Counted from the stretch's first letter, positions 9,350 through 18,885 are shown. The stretch: 64,000 nt of DNA from Halobiforma lacisalsi AJ5 (GCF_000226975.2 NZ_CP019285.1:1488001-1552000); one strand, 5' to 3'. The notes: generated by a model not told the origin, from the letters alone. Numbers and translations: made by a program.

Positions 9350-9474
9350 CGGAGCGTAACTCACTGTTCTCTCCCTGTTCGGGAACACGCCGTCCAGCGA
9401 CGGGTATCGCGATCGGCCGGAGCTTCTCCGGTGGCTTCGAAACGGCTATCCGCGCACCCTCGAATACCTCGGAC

Positions 9475-9660
9475 ATGGACCTCTCGGCGTTTCTCCTCGC
9501 GACGCTCGTGACCCACGTCGGACTGGCGGGGTTCGTGACCGGACACGCAGTGCTGACTGACGGCGACGCCGGAAACTGGCCCTACATCACGCTCGCGCTC
9601 GGACTCGCGGGCGTTGCGGGGTACTTCTTCTACGACGAAGCGACCGAGGGAGGGCGCTGA
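9475..9660 (+). CDS. Small two-helix membrane protein
   Basis: This 61-residue protein has two transmembrane helices, at about residues 3-24 and 36-52, joined by a short polar loop (TDGDAGNW). No family is recognised beyond similarity to small haloarchaeal membrane proteins. The stop ends one base before the convergent stop of the DAACS symporter gene, so the two messages share a 3' boundary with no spacer. Confidence 0.7.
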   Translation: MDLSAFLLATLVTHVGLAGFVTGHAVLTDGDAGNWPYITLALGLAGVAGYFFYDEATEGGR

Positions 9661-10998
9661 TCAGTCCCCGGCGGCGACGCCCTCGCCACCGCCCTCACCG
9701 GCCGCCTCGTCGGGCACGTCGGACCAGACGCCCGAGGAGAGGTCGATGCCGTCGGTCCACTTGCCGACGACCGACGCGACGGCGAGGTCGCCGGTGACGT
9801 TGTTCGTCGTCGCGATCCGGCCGAGGATCGGGTCGACGCCCGCGACGAAGCCGACGATCTCGAGGGGTAGTCCGAGCGCGGTCAGGATGACCGACAGCAT
9901 GATCAACCCGGCACCGGGGACGCCAGCCGTCCCGATGCTGATCAGGATCACGGTCGCGAGCACGAGCACCTGTTCGCCCACGCCCAGGGTGACGCCGACC
10001 AGATTGGCGGCAAATACTGCCGTCACCGCCTGCCGGATGGCCGCGCCGTCCATGTTGATTGTCGCGCCGAGGGGCAGGCCGAAGCCGTAGACCGACTCGT
10101 CGATCCGGAGGTTCTCGTCGGCGTCGGCGATCGTCACCGGCAGCGTACCGCTCGAGGAGCGGATCGTAAACGCCGTCACCATGGCGTCTTTCGCGCCGGC
10201 GAGGAACGACAGCGGCGACTCCCCGAGGATCCCGAGGGTCATCACGCCGAGGTAGGTGACGCTCATGTGGATGACGATCCCGACGGCGATGACGGCCACG
10301 AGCGCCCCGAGCTGGACGATCGCGCCCAGCCCTTCGGTGCCGATCGAGGCCGCCATGAGGGCGAAGACGCCGATCACGCCGTACTCCATGACGCCCCAGA
10401 CGATCTTGAACAGGGCCTCGGTGCCGGCGTCGACGAAGGCGAAGAAGCCGTCGATCGCGTCCGCGACCGTTTCGTCGGTCGTCGCCTCGCGGACCATCGT
10501 CAGCGCCAGTCCGAACACGACCACGAAGAAGATCGTCGAGAGGATGTCGCCGTCGACCATCGCGGCCAGCGGGTTCTCGGGGACGATACCTAGCACGACT
10601 TCCGCGACCGTCGGCGGCTCGGCCTCCTGGGCTTCGCCGCCGACGAACTCGACCGCGGTCCCAGGGTCGAACAGGTTCGCGACGGCGAGGCCGATCGCGG
10701 CCGCGATCGTCGTCGTCACCGCGTAGAGGCCCACGGTCAGCCCGCCGACCTTGCCGAGCTTCGAGGGCGTGAGCTTCCGCATCCCGCCCAGCAGCGTGAA
10801 GACGATCAGCGGGACGATCAGCATCTCGAGCAGGCGCAAGAAGAGATCGCCGAGCGGCTCGAGGACGCCGGCCCGTTCGCCGACGAGGCCGCCGAGCGCG
10901 GTCCCGAGGACGAACGCGACCGCGATGCGATAGATGATGGGGATCGATCGATACCGACGCCACGTACGTCTCGGAAGCGACTCGGATGTCGTACTCAT
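9661..10998 (-). CDS. Dicarboxylate/amino acid:cation symporter (DAACS, GltP/DctA type)
   Basis: The protein has 445 residues with eight transmembrane segments and two re-entrant hairpins expected for GltPh relatives. Key signatures are the serine-rich hairpin tip SSSGTLPVT, the NMDGAAIRQAV segment in TM7, and a late hairpin AGVPGAGLIMLS. The segment NNVTGDLAVASVVGKW near the end corresponds to TM8, where the substrate-binding Arg/Asp residues normally lie. It should take up glutamate, aspartate or C4-dicarboxylates with Na+ or H+. Which one is not clear from the motifs alone. Confidence 0.92.
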   Translation of the reverse strand: MSTTSESLPRRTWRRYRSIPIIYRIAVAFVLGTALGGLVGERAGVLEPLGDLFLRLLEMLIVPLIVFTLLGGMRKLTPSKLGKVGGLTVGLYAVTTTIAAAIGLAVANLFDPGTAVEFVGGEAQEAEPPTVAEVVLGIVPENPLAAMVDGDILSTIFFVVVFGLALTMVREATTDETVADAIDGFFAFVDAGTEALFKIVWGVMEYGVIGVFALMAASIGTEGLGAIVQLGALVAVIAVGIVIHMSVTYLGVMTLGILGESPLSFLAGAKDAMVTAFTIRSSSGTLPVTIADADENLRIDESVYGFGLPLGATINMDGAAIRQAVTAVFAANLVGVTLGVGEQVLVLATVILISIGTAGVPGAGLIMLSVILTALGLPLEIVGFVAGVDPILGRIATTNNVTGDLAVASVVGKWTDGIDLSSGVWSDVPDEAAGEGGGEGVAAGD

Positions 10999-11091
10999 CG
11001 ACTGCCGTTTGGGACAGGGGGCGGCAACCTGTGTCGGTATCGGTGAGTCTGACCGTTATCTCCGACGGGAGTGGAGAAGCCGAAACCCGAT

Positions 11092-12633
11092 TCAGGCCAG
11101 GAAGACGTGGCGCGGTCGATCCGCGAGGACGTCGCGACCGTAGTCGACCGTCTCGGAGAACTCCTCGCTGCGGAAGAACGCCATCGCGTCCTCGCGGGAG
11201 TCCCACCGGCTGGCGATGAACATGTCGTTCTCGTCCTCGCGGTTCGCGAGGAGGTCGGTCTTCCGGTGACCGTCCATCTCCGCGAGCAGGCCGGCCACGT
11301 CGCCGAAGGTGCCGACGAAGTCCTCGCGGTGTTCGGGCTTGACGGTGTAGAACATGCCCATCGTCCCCCACGAGTCCGCGTCGTCGTCGCCGGCCTGGCG
11401 AACGACGTCGGGGAGGTCGGCGAGGAACCCGGCCGCGGTGTCTGCGGCCCGTTCGGTGTCCCAGAGGCTGACGACGGCGTTCTCGGCGCCTTCGTCGCCG
11501 GTCACGGAGTCGTAGACGGCAGTCTTGACGTGGGTGTCGTAGTGGTCGAAGTTCGACCGGAGCCCCTCGACCTCGTCGAACAGTTCCTCGGAGTTGGCTT
11601 CGGAGTAGAGGACGACCGCGTAGACGTCCTCGCCGTGGGGCTGGCCGCCGTAGACGCCCATCTCCTCGAGTTCGTCGCGGACGCCGTCGCCGGCGACGCT
11701 GCTGGGCGGGCCGCCGGCGTCGTCGGTGTCGGCGTCGCCGTGGTCGTGGCCCTGGTCGTCGCCGTGACCGTGACCGTGCCCCTCGTCGCCGCTTTCACCC
11801 GGATGCTCCTCACCGTGAGCGTGGGGATGACCCGCGTCGGCGTCTTCCGCCGGAACCGCGTCGCCGGCCATGTAGGCGTCTAGATCGTGGGGCTCGAACC
11901 GCCGTCCGACGTAGAACCGGCCGAACTCGGCGTACTTCGAGGTCGAGGGATCGAACCGCATCTCGGCGAGCAGGTTCTTGATGTTCGCGGGGTCGTCCGC
12001 GAACAGCGAGACGCTCCACTCGTAGTCGTCGAACCCGATGCTGCCCGCGGTGATCTGGCTGACCTTGCCGCCGTAACTGCGGCCGATGTCGCCGTGGGAA
12101 CTCATGTGTTCCGAGCGGTCCTCGAACGGCAGGTCGTACCAGTTGTACTCCGGATCGCGCCGTTTCTCCATCGGGTAGAAGTTCACGTACTCCGCGTCGG
12201 GGATCTGCGGGTAGAGTTTCTGCTCTAAGTACCGCGAGAGGCCGGTGTCTTCGACCTCCTCGTCGTCCTCGAAGTAGGCGTCGGTGACGTAGTCGGAGAC
12301 CTCCGCGACCGAGACGTAGGAGTCCGTTCGCTCGGTGAACTCGGCGAGCGCAGTTTGATCGAACCGCCGACCCACCTGCTCGACGTCGGCCATCGTCGGC
12401 CGGATGTGCATGAACAGGAGATCCGTCTCGTGACCGAGCATGGCAAAGAGCGCGGAGTCGCCGTCCTCGGCGTCGGCGACCCGCTCACAGTCGGCGAGGA
12501 ACGACTGCCCCTCCTCGAGTGCACGGTCGCGGACGTGTTCCGGGGCGTCTCGCCAGGCGTCCCAGTCGATCGTCCGGAAGTCGTGCAGGATGTACCAGCC
12601 CTCTTTGGTTCGCGGTGGTGTCCGTCCTTCCAT
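11092..12633 (-). CDS. pitA: PitA: chlorite dismutase-like domain, His-rich linker and ABM-like domain
   Basis: The protein has 513 residues. Residues about 1-245 form a chlorite dismutase/HemQ-like heme domain, including the HGDIGRSYGGKVSQ segment with a candidate proximal His. A linker at about 255-300 is packed with His, Asp and Gly (for example HGHGHGDDQGHDHG). The C-terminal part resembles antibiotic-biosynthesis-monooxygenase (ABM) ferredoxin-like folds. This architecture is the PitA protein described in Haloferax. Related single-domain archaeal proteins decarboxylate iron-coproporphyrin in heme synthesis, so a heme-maturation role is plausible. The linker may bind metal ions. It is monocistronic and divergent from the PadR gene. 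Confidence 0.9.
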   Translation of the reverse strand: MEGRTPPRTKEGWYILHDFRTIDWDAWRDAPEHVRDRALEEGQSFLADCERVADAEDGDSALFAMLGHETDLLFMHIRPTMADVEQVGRRFDQTALAEFTERTDSYVSVAEVSDYVTDAYFEDDEEVEDTGLSRYLEQKLYPQIPDAEYVNFYPMEKRRDPEYNWYDLPFEDRSEHMSSHGDIGRSYGGKVSQITAGSIGFDDYEWSVSLFADDPANIKNLLAEMRFDPSTSKYAEFGRFYVGRRFEPHDLDAYMAGDAVPAEDADAGHPHAHGEEHPGESGDEGHGHGHGDDQGHDHGDADTDDAGGPPSSVAGDGVRDELEEMGVYGGQPHGEDVYAVVLYSEANSEELFDEVEGLRSNFDHYDTHVKTAVYDSVTGDEGAENAVVSLWDTERAADTAAGFLADLPDVVRQAGDDDADSWGTMGMFYTVKPEHREDFVGTFGDVAGLLAEMDGHRKTDLLANREDENDMFIASRWDSREDAMAFFRSEEFSETVDYGRDVLADRPRHVFLA

Positions 12634-12733
12634 GGCCGGGGGTTAGGAAGCGACCGATAAGAAGGGACTGCTTCGTTTTCAGCACCCGGCATTCGACGGG
12701 CCGTACGAACGGCGCGTTGCTGGGACCGAAACC

Positions 12734-12760
12734 CTTTACGTACGTCCGTTTAAATCACGG
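12734..12760 (+). promoter_or_regulatory. padR promoter with overlapping inverted repeat
   Basis: A TATA-like ctttacg lies about 28 bp before ATG 12766. Between it and the start is the interrupted palindrome ccgt-ttaaatc-acgg (12746-12760), placed over the expected transcription start. This is where an autoregulatory PadR operator would sit. The role is inference from position. Confidence 0.4.
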
Positions 12761-12765
12761 ATCAC

Positions 12766-13287
12766 ATGCGGAAAAGTGGGCCGCCGAAAGGAGTCATCGC
12801 CTATCTCGTCCTCGAACTCCTCGAGGAGAAACCGCGGTACGGGTACGAGATCCTCAAGGAGATCAAGGATATCAGCGGCGGTCACTGGGAGCCGTCTTAC
12901 GGGTCGGTCTACCCCATCCTCTACAAGTTCGAGGAGAAGGGATGGGCAGAACGCATCGAACGCGAGGACGAACCGGACCGGAAGTACTTCGAACTCACCG
13001 ACGACGGGCGCGAGGAACTCGCGGCCCGCCGGGAGGAAAGCGCCGAGAAGGGGCGTGACTTCGCCGACGTCATCCTGGGGTTTTTCCACGTCTACGCGGC
13101 GTTCTCGACGGACGACCGGTTCGAAATCCCCGAAGTCGAGGGCGAGTGGCGGTTCACCGAGGAGTTCAGCCGGTGGGTCGTCGAACAGGTCGTTCGCCAC
13201 CACGAACACTACTTCGACACGGAGTTCGAGCGGATCGACGCGACTCCCGAGGAGTTCTACGAGCGCCACGGCATCGACGAGGAGTAG
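12766..13287 (+). CDS. PadR family transcriptional regulator
   Basis: The protein has 173 residues. Residues 1-85 are a PadR winged helix: KGVIAYLVLELLEEKPRYGYEIL, then WEPSYGSVYPILYKFEEKGW and the wing RKYFELTDDGREEL. The C-terminal half is a helical region that probably mediates dimerisation. PadR proteins repress detoxification, membrane or metabolic genes and usually themselves. It is divergent from pitA with 132 bp between the start codons, so pitA or its own gene are the obvious candidate targets. The ligand is unknown. Confidence 0.92.
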   Translation: MRKSGPPKGVIAYLVLELLEEKPRYGYEILKEIKDISGGHWEPSYGSVYPILYKFEEKGWAERIEREDEPDRKYFELTDDGREELAARREESAEKGRDFADVILGFFHVYAAFSTDDRFEIPEVEGEWRFTEEFSRWVVEQVVRHHEHYFDTEFERIDATPEEFYERHGIDEE

Positions 13288-13301
13288 GAGTGACGAGCTC
13301 C

Positions 13302-14216
13302 CTACGACTCGGTTCGTTCGCCCCGCTGTACCCCTTCCTCGAGCGGCTCTCGGTTCTCGAGCCGTCTGCGAACCCGTCCGGCGACGTTCTTCGCGAGCAC
13401 TCGCGCCGCGAACGGCACCGTCCGGCGCTGGCTCCGGTAGTAGAACTCGCCGAGTCGGTCGTCCGGAACCGATTCGGGTTCGAACGACGGGTCCCGAAGG
13501 TTGGCGACTCCCTCGCTCAGCAGCCGAACCTGTAGGGTCGCGAGCCGGTCGAACACGTCCCAGAGCGTGTAACATCCCTCGAGCGACACCTCGTCGTAGG
13601 CGACGATCTCGCCGCCGTCGATCGACTCGTCCAGTCGCTGGAGCGTCGTGCCGGCGCGGGAGCGGCCGTCGTGGAATATCGCCGGCGGCCCCATGCCCCG
13701 GTACTCTCGAATGTCGGCCGGGTGGAAACTCACCACGCCGTACTCCGGGGCCGTAAGAACGTCTCCGCGGACGAGTCCGAACCCGAACCGGACGACGACG
13801 TCACACCGGTCGGCAATCGTATCGACAGCGTCGTCGGGGAGTTCGTTCCAGCCGTCGTCGGTCAAGGGCTCGCAGGCGAGGTGATCTGCGTCGGCGACGG
13901 CGTCGACGTTCTCCACGGACCGGCGGTGCCACAGTGGCTGTTCGTCGCCCAGCACCCGCCCCAGCGCCCGCTCGGCGAGGACGAAGGTCCAGGCCCGTTC
14001 CAGGCGAAACGTGTCGACGAACTCTCGGACGTCCGCGAGGGTGATCCGATCCTTCGAGTTCCAGGATTCGGCTTCCGCGTCCGAATCGGCATTCCGGACG
14101 ACCAGCGAGAGTTCCGTTCCAGTTTGGTCCCGTAACCGCTCGAGCGCGCGGACCTGCCACTCGTAGAGAAAGGACTCACTCAGGACTCCGACCCGCAACG
14201 GGTGAGCGGCGGACAT
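13302..14216 (-). CDS. Formyltransferase-like protein
   Basis: The protein has 304 residues with a formyltransferase core. VVSFHPADIREYRGMGPP matches the catalytic HxSxLPxYRG region of methionyl-tRNA and sugar formyltransferases (His present, with the GMGP loop), and LDESIDGGEIV matches the following Asp/Gly motif. No C-terminal tRNA-binding domain is evident, and archaea do not formylate initiator Met-tRNA, so a sugar or other amine substrate is more likely. The start (PLRVGVLSESFLYEWQ) resembles the nucleotide-like strand of this superfamily. It is convergent with padR and isolated. The substrate is unknown. Confidence 0.75.
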   Translation of the reverse strand: MSAAHPLRVGVLSESFLYEWQVRALERLRDQTGTELSLVVRNADSDAEAESWNSKDRITLADVREFVDTFRLERAWTFVLAERALGRVLGDEQPLWHRRSVENVDAVADADHLACEPLTDDGWNELPDDAVDTIADRCDVVVRFGFGLVRGDVLTAPEYGVVSFHPADIREYRGMGPPAIFHDGRSRAGTTLQRLDESIDGGEIVAYDEVSLEGCYTLWDVFDRLATLQVRLLSEGVANLRDPSFEPESVPDDRLGEFYYRSQRRTVPFAARVLAKNVAGRVRRRLENREPLEEGVQRGERTES

Positions 14217-14470
14217 CTCTCTGCCGGGGACGGGGATTCCTGGCTCTTAGTTACCAGTTCCTTTTTCGTGGCCAACGAGTCCGTATCGCTCCGATACGTT
14301 CGGTCGGCCGCGCCGTTGCCGGTCGCAAGATCGACCGACGGAAGGGCCTCCGGCTGTCGGACGGGCAGATCTCGTCGGAGTCGGCGGACGGAATCCGGGC
14401 CTCGAGCGGTAGCCGCGTCGAACGACGGCCGTTGGCTCCGGTTTCGAACGAACGCCGCCCGTACGCGGCG

Positions 14471-16309
14471 TTACCCGGCGAGTATTCCCGGTGCGAACAA
14501 CATTGCCAGGAAGCTGATCAGCATGGTCAGCCCGACCGAGGTCGTCACCATCCGGACCCTCCGGCGGGTCGCGTCGATCGGGAGCCGGGAGATCACCGCC
14601 TCCGTGCTGGTCCGGAGGATGTGGCCGCCGTCCAGCGGGAAGGCGGGGATGCAGTTGAAAAAGCCCAGTTGGACGTTGATCCAGCCGGTCCAGAACAGCA
14701 GGTTCGCGATCAGGAACACCGTGGTGTCGCCGAGCGCGGCCATCGTTCCCTGAACCTGGTAGAAGTTCTCGATGCCGCCCGTGAAGCCGGCGAAATTGAA
14801 CGGGAGCGCGCCGATGACGCCGACGATCGGCAACAGCAGGGCGATGCCGATCTTGCCGAGGAAGCTGTCGGTGAGCACGCCGAAGCTGCTGTCACCTTCG
14901 CCGCCGAGGACCGTCAGGTACTCTTCGGCCGGGTAGAGTTGCACGCCGACGTCCGCGACCTCGAAGCCGGTCGTCCCCGGCGTCGCGCCGATCCCGAGGA
15001 ACCCGTCGTCGGACTGGTAGGGACTCTCGCCGAGGGTCACCTCGAGTTCCTGCCGTTCGCCGCCGAGATAGCCGGCGAGGGTCACCTCGTCGCCGGGCTC
15101 CCCGCCGTCGAGGAGCGGCCCGAGGTCGGCGTAGCTGTGGACGCGCTCGCCCTCGAAGGAGGTAATGACGAACGTCTCGTCGGTCGGGCCGAGTTCGGAC
15201 TCGAGCGGTTCACCCTCGAGCACCTGAACGGCCGCACCGATCGGGACCTCGCGCTCGAGACGGTCTCCGTCGGTCGGATCGATCGTCAGCGTCGCGACCT
15301 CGTCGTCGCCGACGGCCTGGCGGAACTCGTGTTCGGTCGCGACCTCCTGTCCGTCGACCGCGACGATCGCATCGCCGGCCTCGAGTCCCGCGGGACCGCC
15401 GTCGACCGCCGCGGTGACGATCAGCGAGCGGTCGAACGTGATCGTCTCTCCGTCGTTGATCTCGACGGTTACCTGCTCGCCGTCGGCGCCCTCGAGGCGG
15501 TCGGCGAGGTCGTCGTTGCTCTCGACGGGGGTGCCGTCGATGGCGGTGATCCGATCGTTGGGCTGGAGGCCGGCCTCGGCGGCGGGCGAGTCGGGGGCGA
15601 CGCCGCCGACGGCGGCACCCGGGGCGACGGCGATCGAACCCGCGACGGGACCGAAAAGCAGGGCGAACGCGACCAGCGTGATCGCGAAGTTGTTCGTGAC
15701 GCCGGCGGCGAACATCCGGGTCTGGCTGCCGCGGGAGGCGTTCTTGCTGCTTTGCTGGTCGGGTTCGACGAACGCGCCGACGGGGAGGACGGCGAGCATC
15801 GCGATCCCCATCGAGTCGATGTCGATGTCCTCGACCCGACAGAGCAGCCCGTGGCCGCCCTCGTGGACGACGAGTCCGACAAGGAGTCCGAAGACGATGC
15901 CGGGGGTGGCAGACAGCGGCAGGAAGTCGTTGACGCCGGGGATGACGAGGACGTTCCGCGGTTGCTGGACGGCCGTCGACGGCTGCGGCGAGGAGAGCGA
16001 ACTGATCGCCGCGAGCAGGAGGAACCCGAACATCGCGACCATCACGACGAGCGCGATGCCGATGCCGAGGTTCGCCCAGGCCCGCCAGAACCGCCTGGGT
16101 CCGGACAGCCAGTCGAGGAACTCGCGCCCACGCTTGGTGTGGAACGTGAGGATCGGACCCTGGGTGCCGACGAAGTCGGGGAGCAGGTCCGCGTTCCGCA
16201 GCGCGATGATCGCGGCCCAGTAGAGCCCCAGGCCGACGACGACCCACGTCAGTAGCTCCGAACCGAAGAGTTCGGGCGGCGAGATGAAAGCAGGGAACCC
16301 GTAGTCCAT
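14471..16309 (-). CDS. Site-2 protease family (M50) metalloprotease with PDZ domains
   Basis: The protein has 612 residues. The zinc motif HEGGH is at residues 149-153 in a membrane helix, and the second zinc ligand motif LDGGHIL is near the C-terminus. Two PDZ-like regions with internal-repeat character lie between (GLQPNDRITAIDGTPVES, and GLEAGDAIVAVDGQEVAT). N- and C-terminal membrane helices complete the S2P plan. It should cut substrates inside the membrane, such as anchored regulators. It is 108 bp downstream of lysS on the same strand and may be part of the pyrH-lysS transcript. It differs from the PDZ-less M50 protein at 21792. Confidence 0.9.
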   Translation of the reverse strand: MDYGFPAFISPPELFGSELLTWVVVGLGLYWAAIIALRNADLLPDFVGTQGPILTFHTKRGREFLDWLSGPRRFWRAWANLGIGIALVVMVAMFGFLLLAAISSLSSPQPSTAVQQPRNVLVIPGVNDFLPLSATPGIVFGLLVGLVVHEGGHGLLCRVEDIDIDSMGIAMLAVLPVGAFVEPDQQSSKNASRGSQTRMFAAGVTNNFAITLVAFALLFGPVAGSIAVAPGAAVGGVAPDSPAAEAGLQPNDRITAIDGTPVESNDDLADRLEGADGEQVTVEINDGETITFDRSLIVTAAVDGGPAGLEAGDAIVAVDGQEVATEHEFRQAVGDDEVATLTIDPTDGDRLEREVPIGAAVQVLEGEPLESELGPTDETFVITSFEGERVHSYADLGPLLDGGEPGDEVTLAGYLGGERQELEVTLGESPYQSDDGFLGIGATPGTTGFEVADVGVQLYPAEEYLTVLGGEGDSSFGVLTDSFLGKIGIALLLPIVGVIGALPFNFAGFTGGIENFYQVQGTMAALGDTTVFLIANLLFWTGWINVQLGFFNCIPAFPLDGGHILRTSTEAVISRLPIDATRRRVRMVTTSVGLTMLISFLAMLFAPGILAG

Positions 16310-16417
16310 CGCTCCTAACTCAGGGAGGCGTTCTCAAAGGGCTTTTGTCTGTGTGTGTTTCCGGCCGGTACAGGTGCGGACGTGTCGCGGTCCCGAGCGC
16401 CGAGCGACGCGGAACCG

Positions 16418-18118
16418 CTATCGCTCGCGGCGCAGGCGGGCCACGACGAACTCCCGATCGAGTTTCGCGAGGAACGGCCCGAGCTTCGGCCCCTGGTCCT
16501 CGTCGAAGAACAGGCGGTAGCCGGCCGCGAAGAACGCGCCGACGTCGACGTCGTGGCGCTTGGCCGTCTCGTAGATCTCGCCCTGGATCTCCTCGGGATC
16601 GTGGCCCGCCTCGATGAACTCGGCCAGTTCCTCGAGGGCGTCCTCGGTCGCCGCGTCGAAGTCGTGGTCGGGGATCTCGCTGCGCTTGAGTTCGTAATCG
16701 AACTCGTTGCCCGTGCGACGCGCCCAGTTGCGGGCGCGTTCGACGCGTGCGAGTGCGTCCTCGACCGCCCACTCGGGGGCGTCGTCGGGGATGTGGCCTT
16801 CCTTGCGGGCGACCTCCTCGCGGAGGTCCGGGTCGTCGAACATCCCGAGCACGGCGGCGAACGTGTACGGCAGGCGAATCCGCTCCTCGCGGGGGTCCTC
16901 GACCAGCAGCGGGTAGACCCGCTCGGCGAAGGCCGTCTCGTCCTCGTCGGCCTCGACCTCGCCGAAGTAGATCCGCTCGAGGCGGTCGAACTCGTCGACG
17001 AGCTGGTCGAGGCGTTCGATGCTGAAGTCCCGGGCCTTCACGGGATCCTTCGCGAAGAAGTACCGCAGGACTTCGGGTTCGAGCAACTCGAGGACGTCCG
17101 AGACGAGGATGACGTTGCCCTCCGAGGAGGAGAACGGTTCGCCCTCGAGGGTGAACCACTCGTAGACCATCGGGACGGGGGGTTCGATCTCGAGGACGTT
17201 GCGCGCGACGTCCTGGCCGCTCGGCCAGGAGCCCTCGGCGTGGTCCTTGCCGAAGGGCTCGAAGTCGACGCCGAGTTCCTTCCACTGGGCGGGCCACTCG
17301 AAGCGCCAGGGCATCTTCCCCTCCCGCAGGGTAGCGGTACCCTCGTGGCCACAGCCCTCGATGGTGCGGTCGCCGGCGTCCATGTCCGTACAGCGGTAGT
17401 CGACGGTCGGTTCGTCGCCGTCCAGATCGACGCTCGTCACCGTCTCGGTAATCTTCCCGCACTCCTCGCAGATCGGGTTGAACGGGACGTACTCGTCGTC
17501 GACCTTGTCCTGGTACGCCGCGAGCACCTCGCGGGCGCGCTCGCGGTGCTCGAGAACGAACCGGGTGACGTCCTCGAGGTCGCCGTTCTCGTACAGTTCC
17601 GTGTTCGAGACGAGATCGATCGGGACGTCGACGGCTTCGGCGCTGTCGACAATGATTTGCGAGAAGTGGTCGCCGTAGGAGTCACAGCAGCCGAACGGGT
17701 CGGGGATGTCGGTGTACGGCGAGCCGAGGTTGCGGCCGAGCGCGCCGGCGTCGACCTCGCCCAGATCGACGAGGTTCCCCTCGAGATCACAGAGGGTACG
17801 CGGGAGCTTCCGCAGGGGGTCGCGGTCGTCGGCGGTGAAGACCTGGCGGACCTCGTGGCCCCGCTCGCGGAGGGCTTCGGCGACGAAGTAGCCGCGCATG
17901 ATCTCGTTGACGTTCCCGAGGTGGGGGACGCCGGAGGGGGAGATGCCGCCCTTGATGACGATCGGTTCCTCGGGATCGCGGTCTTCGATCCGGTCCGCGA
18001 CCGTGTCCGCCCAGAACGCGTGTTGCGTCTCGATGTCGTCCCGCTGGAGCGTATAGGGGCTGATTTCGGCTCTAGAGGCGAGATCGTCGGTGTCGTTCGT
18101 ATCGGTCTCGTCGGTCAT
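16418..18118 (-). CDS. lysS: Lysyl-tRNA synthetase, class I
   Basis: The protein has 566 residues and is the archaeal class I enzyme, unrelated to bacterial class II LysRS. The HIGH-type motif is HLGN (66-69) after GGISPSGVP. The KMSKS equivalent is the SSSEGN stretch in EPFSSSEGNVI. A zinc-binding region with ICEECGK and the later CTDMDAGDRTIEGCGHEG is present. An alpha-helical anticodon-binding C-terminus follows. Its ATG overlaps the pyrH stop as ATGA, a clear translational-coupling arrangement. Confidence 0.96.
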   Translation of the reverse strand: MTDETDTNDTDDLASRAEISPYTLQRDDIETQHAFWADTVADRIEDRDPEEPIVIKGGISPSGVPHLGNVNEIMRGYFVAEALRERGHEVRQVFTADDRDPLRKLPRTLCDLEGNLVDLGEVDAGALGRNLGSPYTDIPDPFGCCDSYGDHFSQIIVDSAEAVDVPIDLVSNTELYENGDLEDVTRFVLEHRERAREVLAAYQDKVDDEYVPFNPICEECGKITETVTSVDLDGDEPTVDYRCTDMDAGDRTIEGCGHEGTATLREGKMPWRFEWPAQWKELGVDFEPFGKDHAEGSWPSGQDVARNVLEIEPPVPMVYEWFTLEGEPFSSSEGNVILVSDVLELLEPEVLRYFFAKDPVKARDFSIERLDQLVDEFDRLERIYFGEVEADEDETAFAERVYPLLVEDPREERIRLPYTFAAVLGMFDDPDLREEVARKEGHIPDDAPEWAVEDALARVERARNWARRTGNEFDYELKRSEIPDHDFDAATEDALEELAEFIEAGHDPEEIQGEIYETAKRHDVDVGAFFAAGYRLFFDEDQGPKLGPFLAKLDREFVVARLRRER

Positions 18119-18861
18119 CGCTCGCGGTCGTCCTCCGCTTCCTCGTCCCCGGCCCAGTACGTCGGCTCCTCGCCGACGCCGTCCGGGATCACGTCGGTTC
18201 CCTCGTGATCGCCCTGTCGAACCGCGCGGGCGATCCGGTCGGGATCGGTGCCGTCGAGGACGATCGTTCGCATCCCCGACCGCTCGATGATCTTCGCCGC
18301 CAGCAGGTCGACCGGGGCGGAGGAGCCGGCGTTCATCTCGAGGCCGGCGATGGCGTCGACGAGTTCGCCGGCCGAGAGCCGGTCGTACTTCGTCGCGTCG
18401 TCGGACTCGTTGGGGTCGTCGCTGTAGACGCCGGGGACGCTCGTGGCGTACACGAGCAGGTCGGCGTCGATGTACTCCGCGAGCGCGGCCCCGACGGCGT
18501 CGGTGGTCTGGGCCGGGGCGACCCCGCCCATGACCGAGACGTCGCCGCGACGCAGTGCCTCGCCGGCCTCGTCGTAGTCCTCCGCGGGCGCGGTGACGGC
18601 CTCCTCGCCGAGCGCGGCGATCAGCAGCCGTGCGTTGAGCCGCGTGACGTCGATCCCGAGCTGGTCGAGTTCGATCTCGTTCGCCCCCAGATCCCGGGCG
18701 GCTCCGATATATTCGCGCGCGACACCCCCGCCGCCGACGACGGCGCCGACCCGACAGCCGTCCTCGACGAGGTCCTCGATGACGGCAGCGTGTTCGGCCA
18801 CTCGATCCGCACCGGGTTCCGGCACGAGCACGCTCCCACCGATAGAGACGACCACTTTCAT
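18115..18861 (-). CDS. pyrH: UMP kinase
   Basis: The protein has 248 residues of the amino acid kinase fold: MKVVVSIGGSVLVP at the start, VVGGGGVAREYIGAAR, and DLLVYATSVPGVYSDDP. This is the archaeal UMP kinase pattern, converting UMP to UDP. Start 18861 is chosen because MKVV is the family N-terminus and a cttaag TATA-like box lies about 30 bp upstream. The 25 residues that could be added upstream look non-coding. It overlaps lysS by four bases, so nucleotide and tRNA charging genes form one operon. Confidence 0.94.
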   Translation of the reverse strand: MKVVVSIGGSVLVPEPGADRVAEHAAVIEDLVEDGCRVGAVVGGGGVAREYIGAARDLGANEIELDQLGIDVTRLNARLLIAALGEEAVTAPAEDYDEAGEALRRGDVSVMGGVAPAQTTDAVGAALAEYIDADLLVYATSVPGVYSDDPNESDDATKYDRLSAGELVDAIAGLEMNAGSSAPVDLLAAKIIERSGMRTIVLDGTDPDRIARAVRQGDHEGTDVIPDGVGEEPTYWAGDEEAEDDRER

Positions 18862-18885
18862 GCTAACCCGGTCTAACCGGGATGC

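Noticed and set aside
14432-16255. 607-residue plus-strand open frame opposite the PDZ protease
   Set aside because: Antisense shadow rich in Arg, Asp and Val; the minus strand carries HEGGH and PDZ motifs.
16355-18208. 617-residue plus-strand open frame opposite lysS
   Set aside because: Shadow of the class I LysRS gene; no recognisable domain, and codon bias favours the minus strand.
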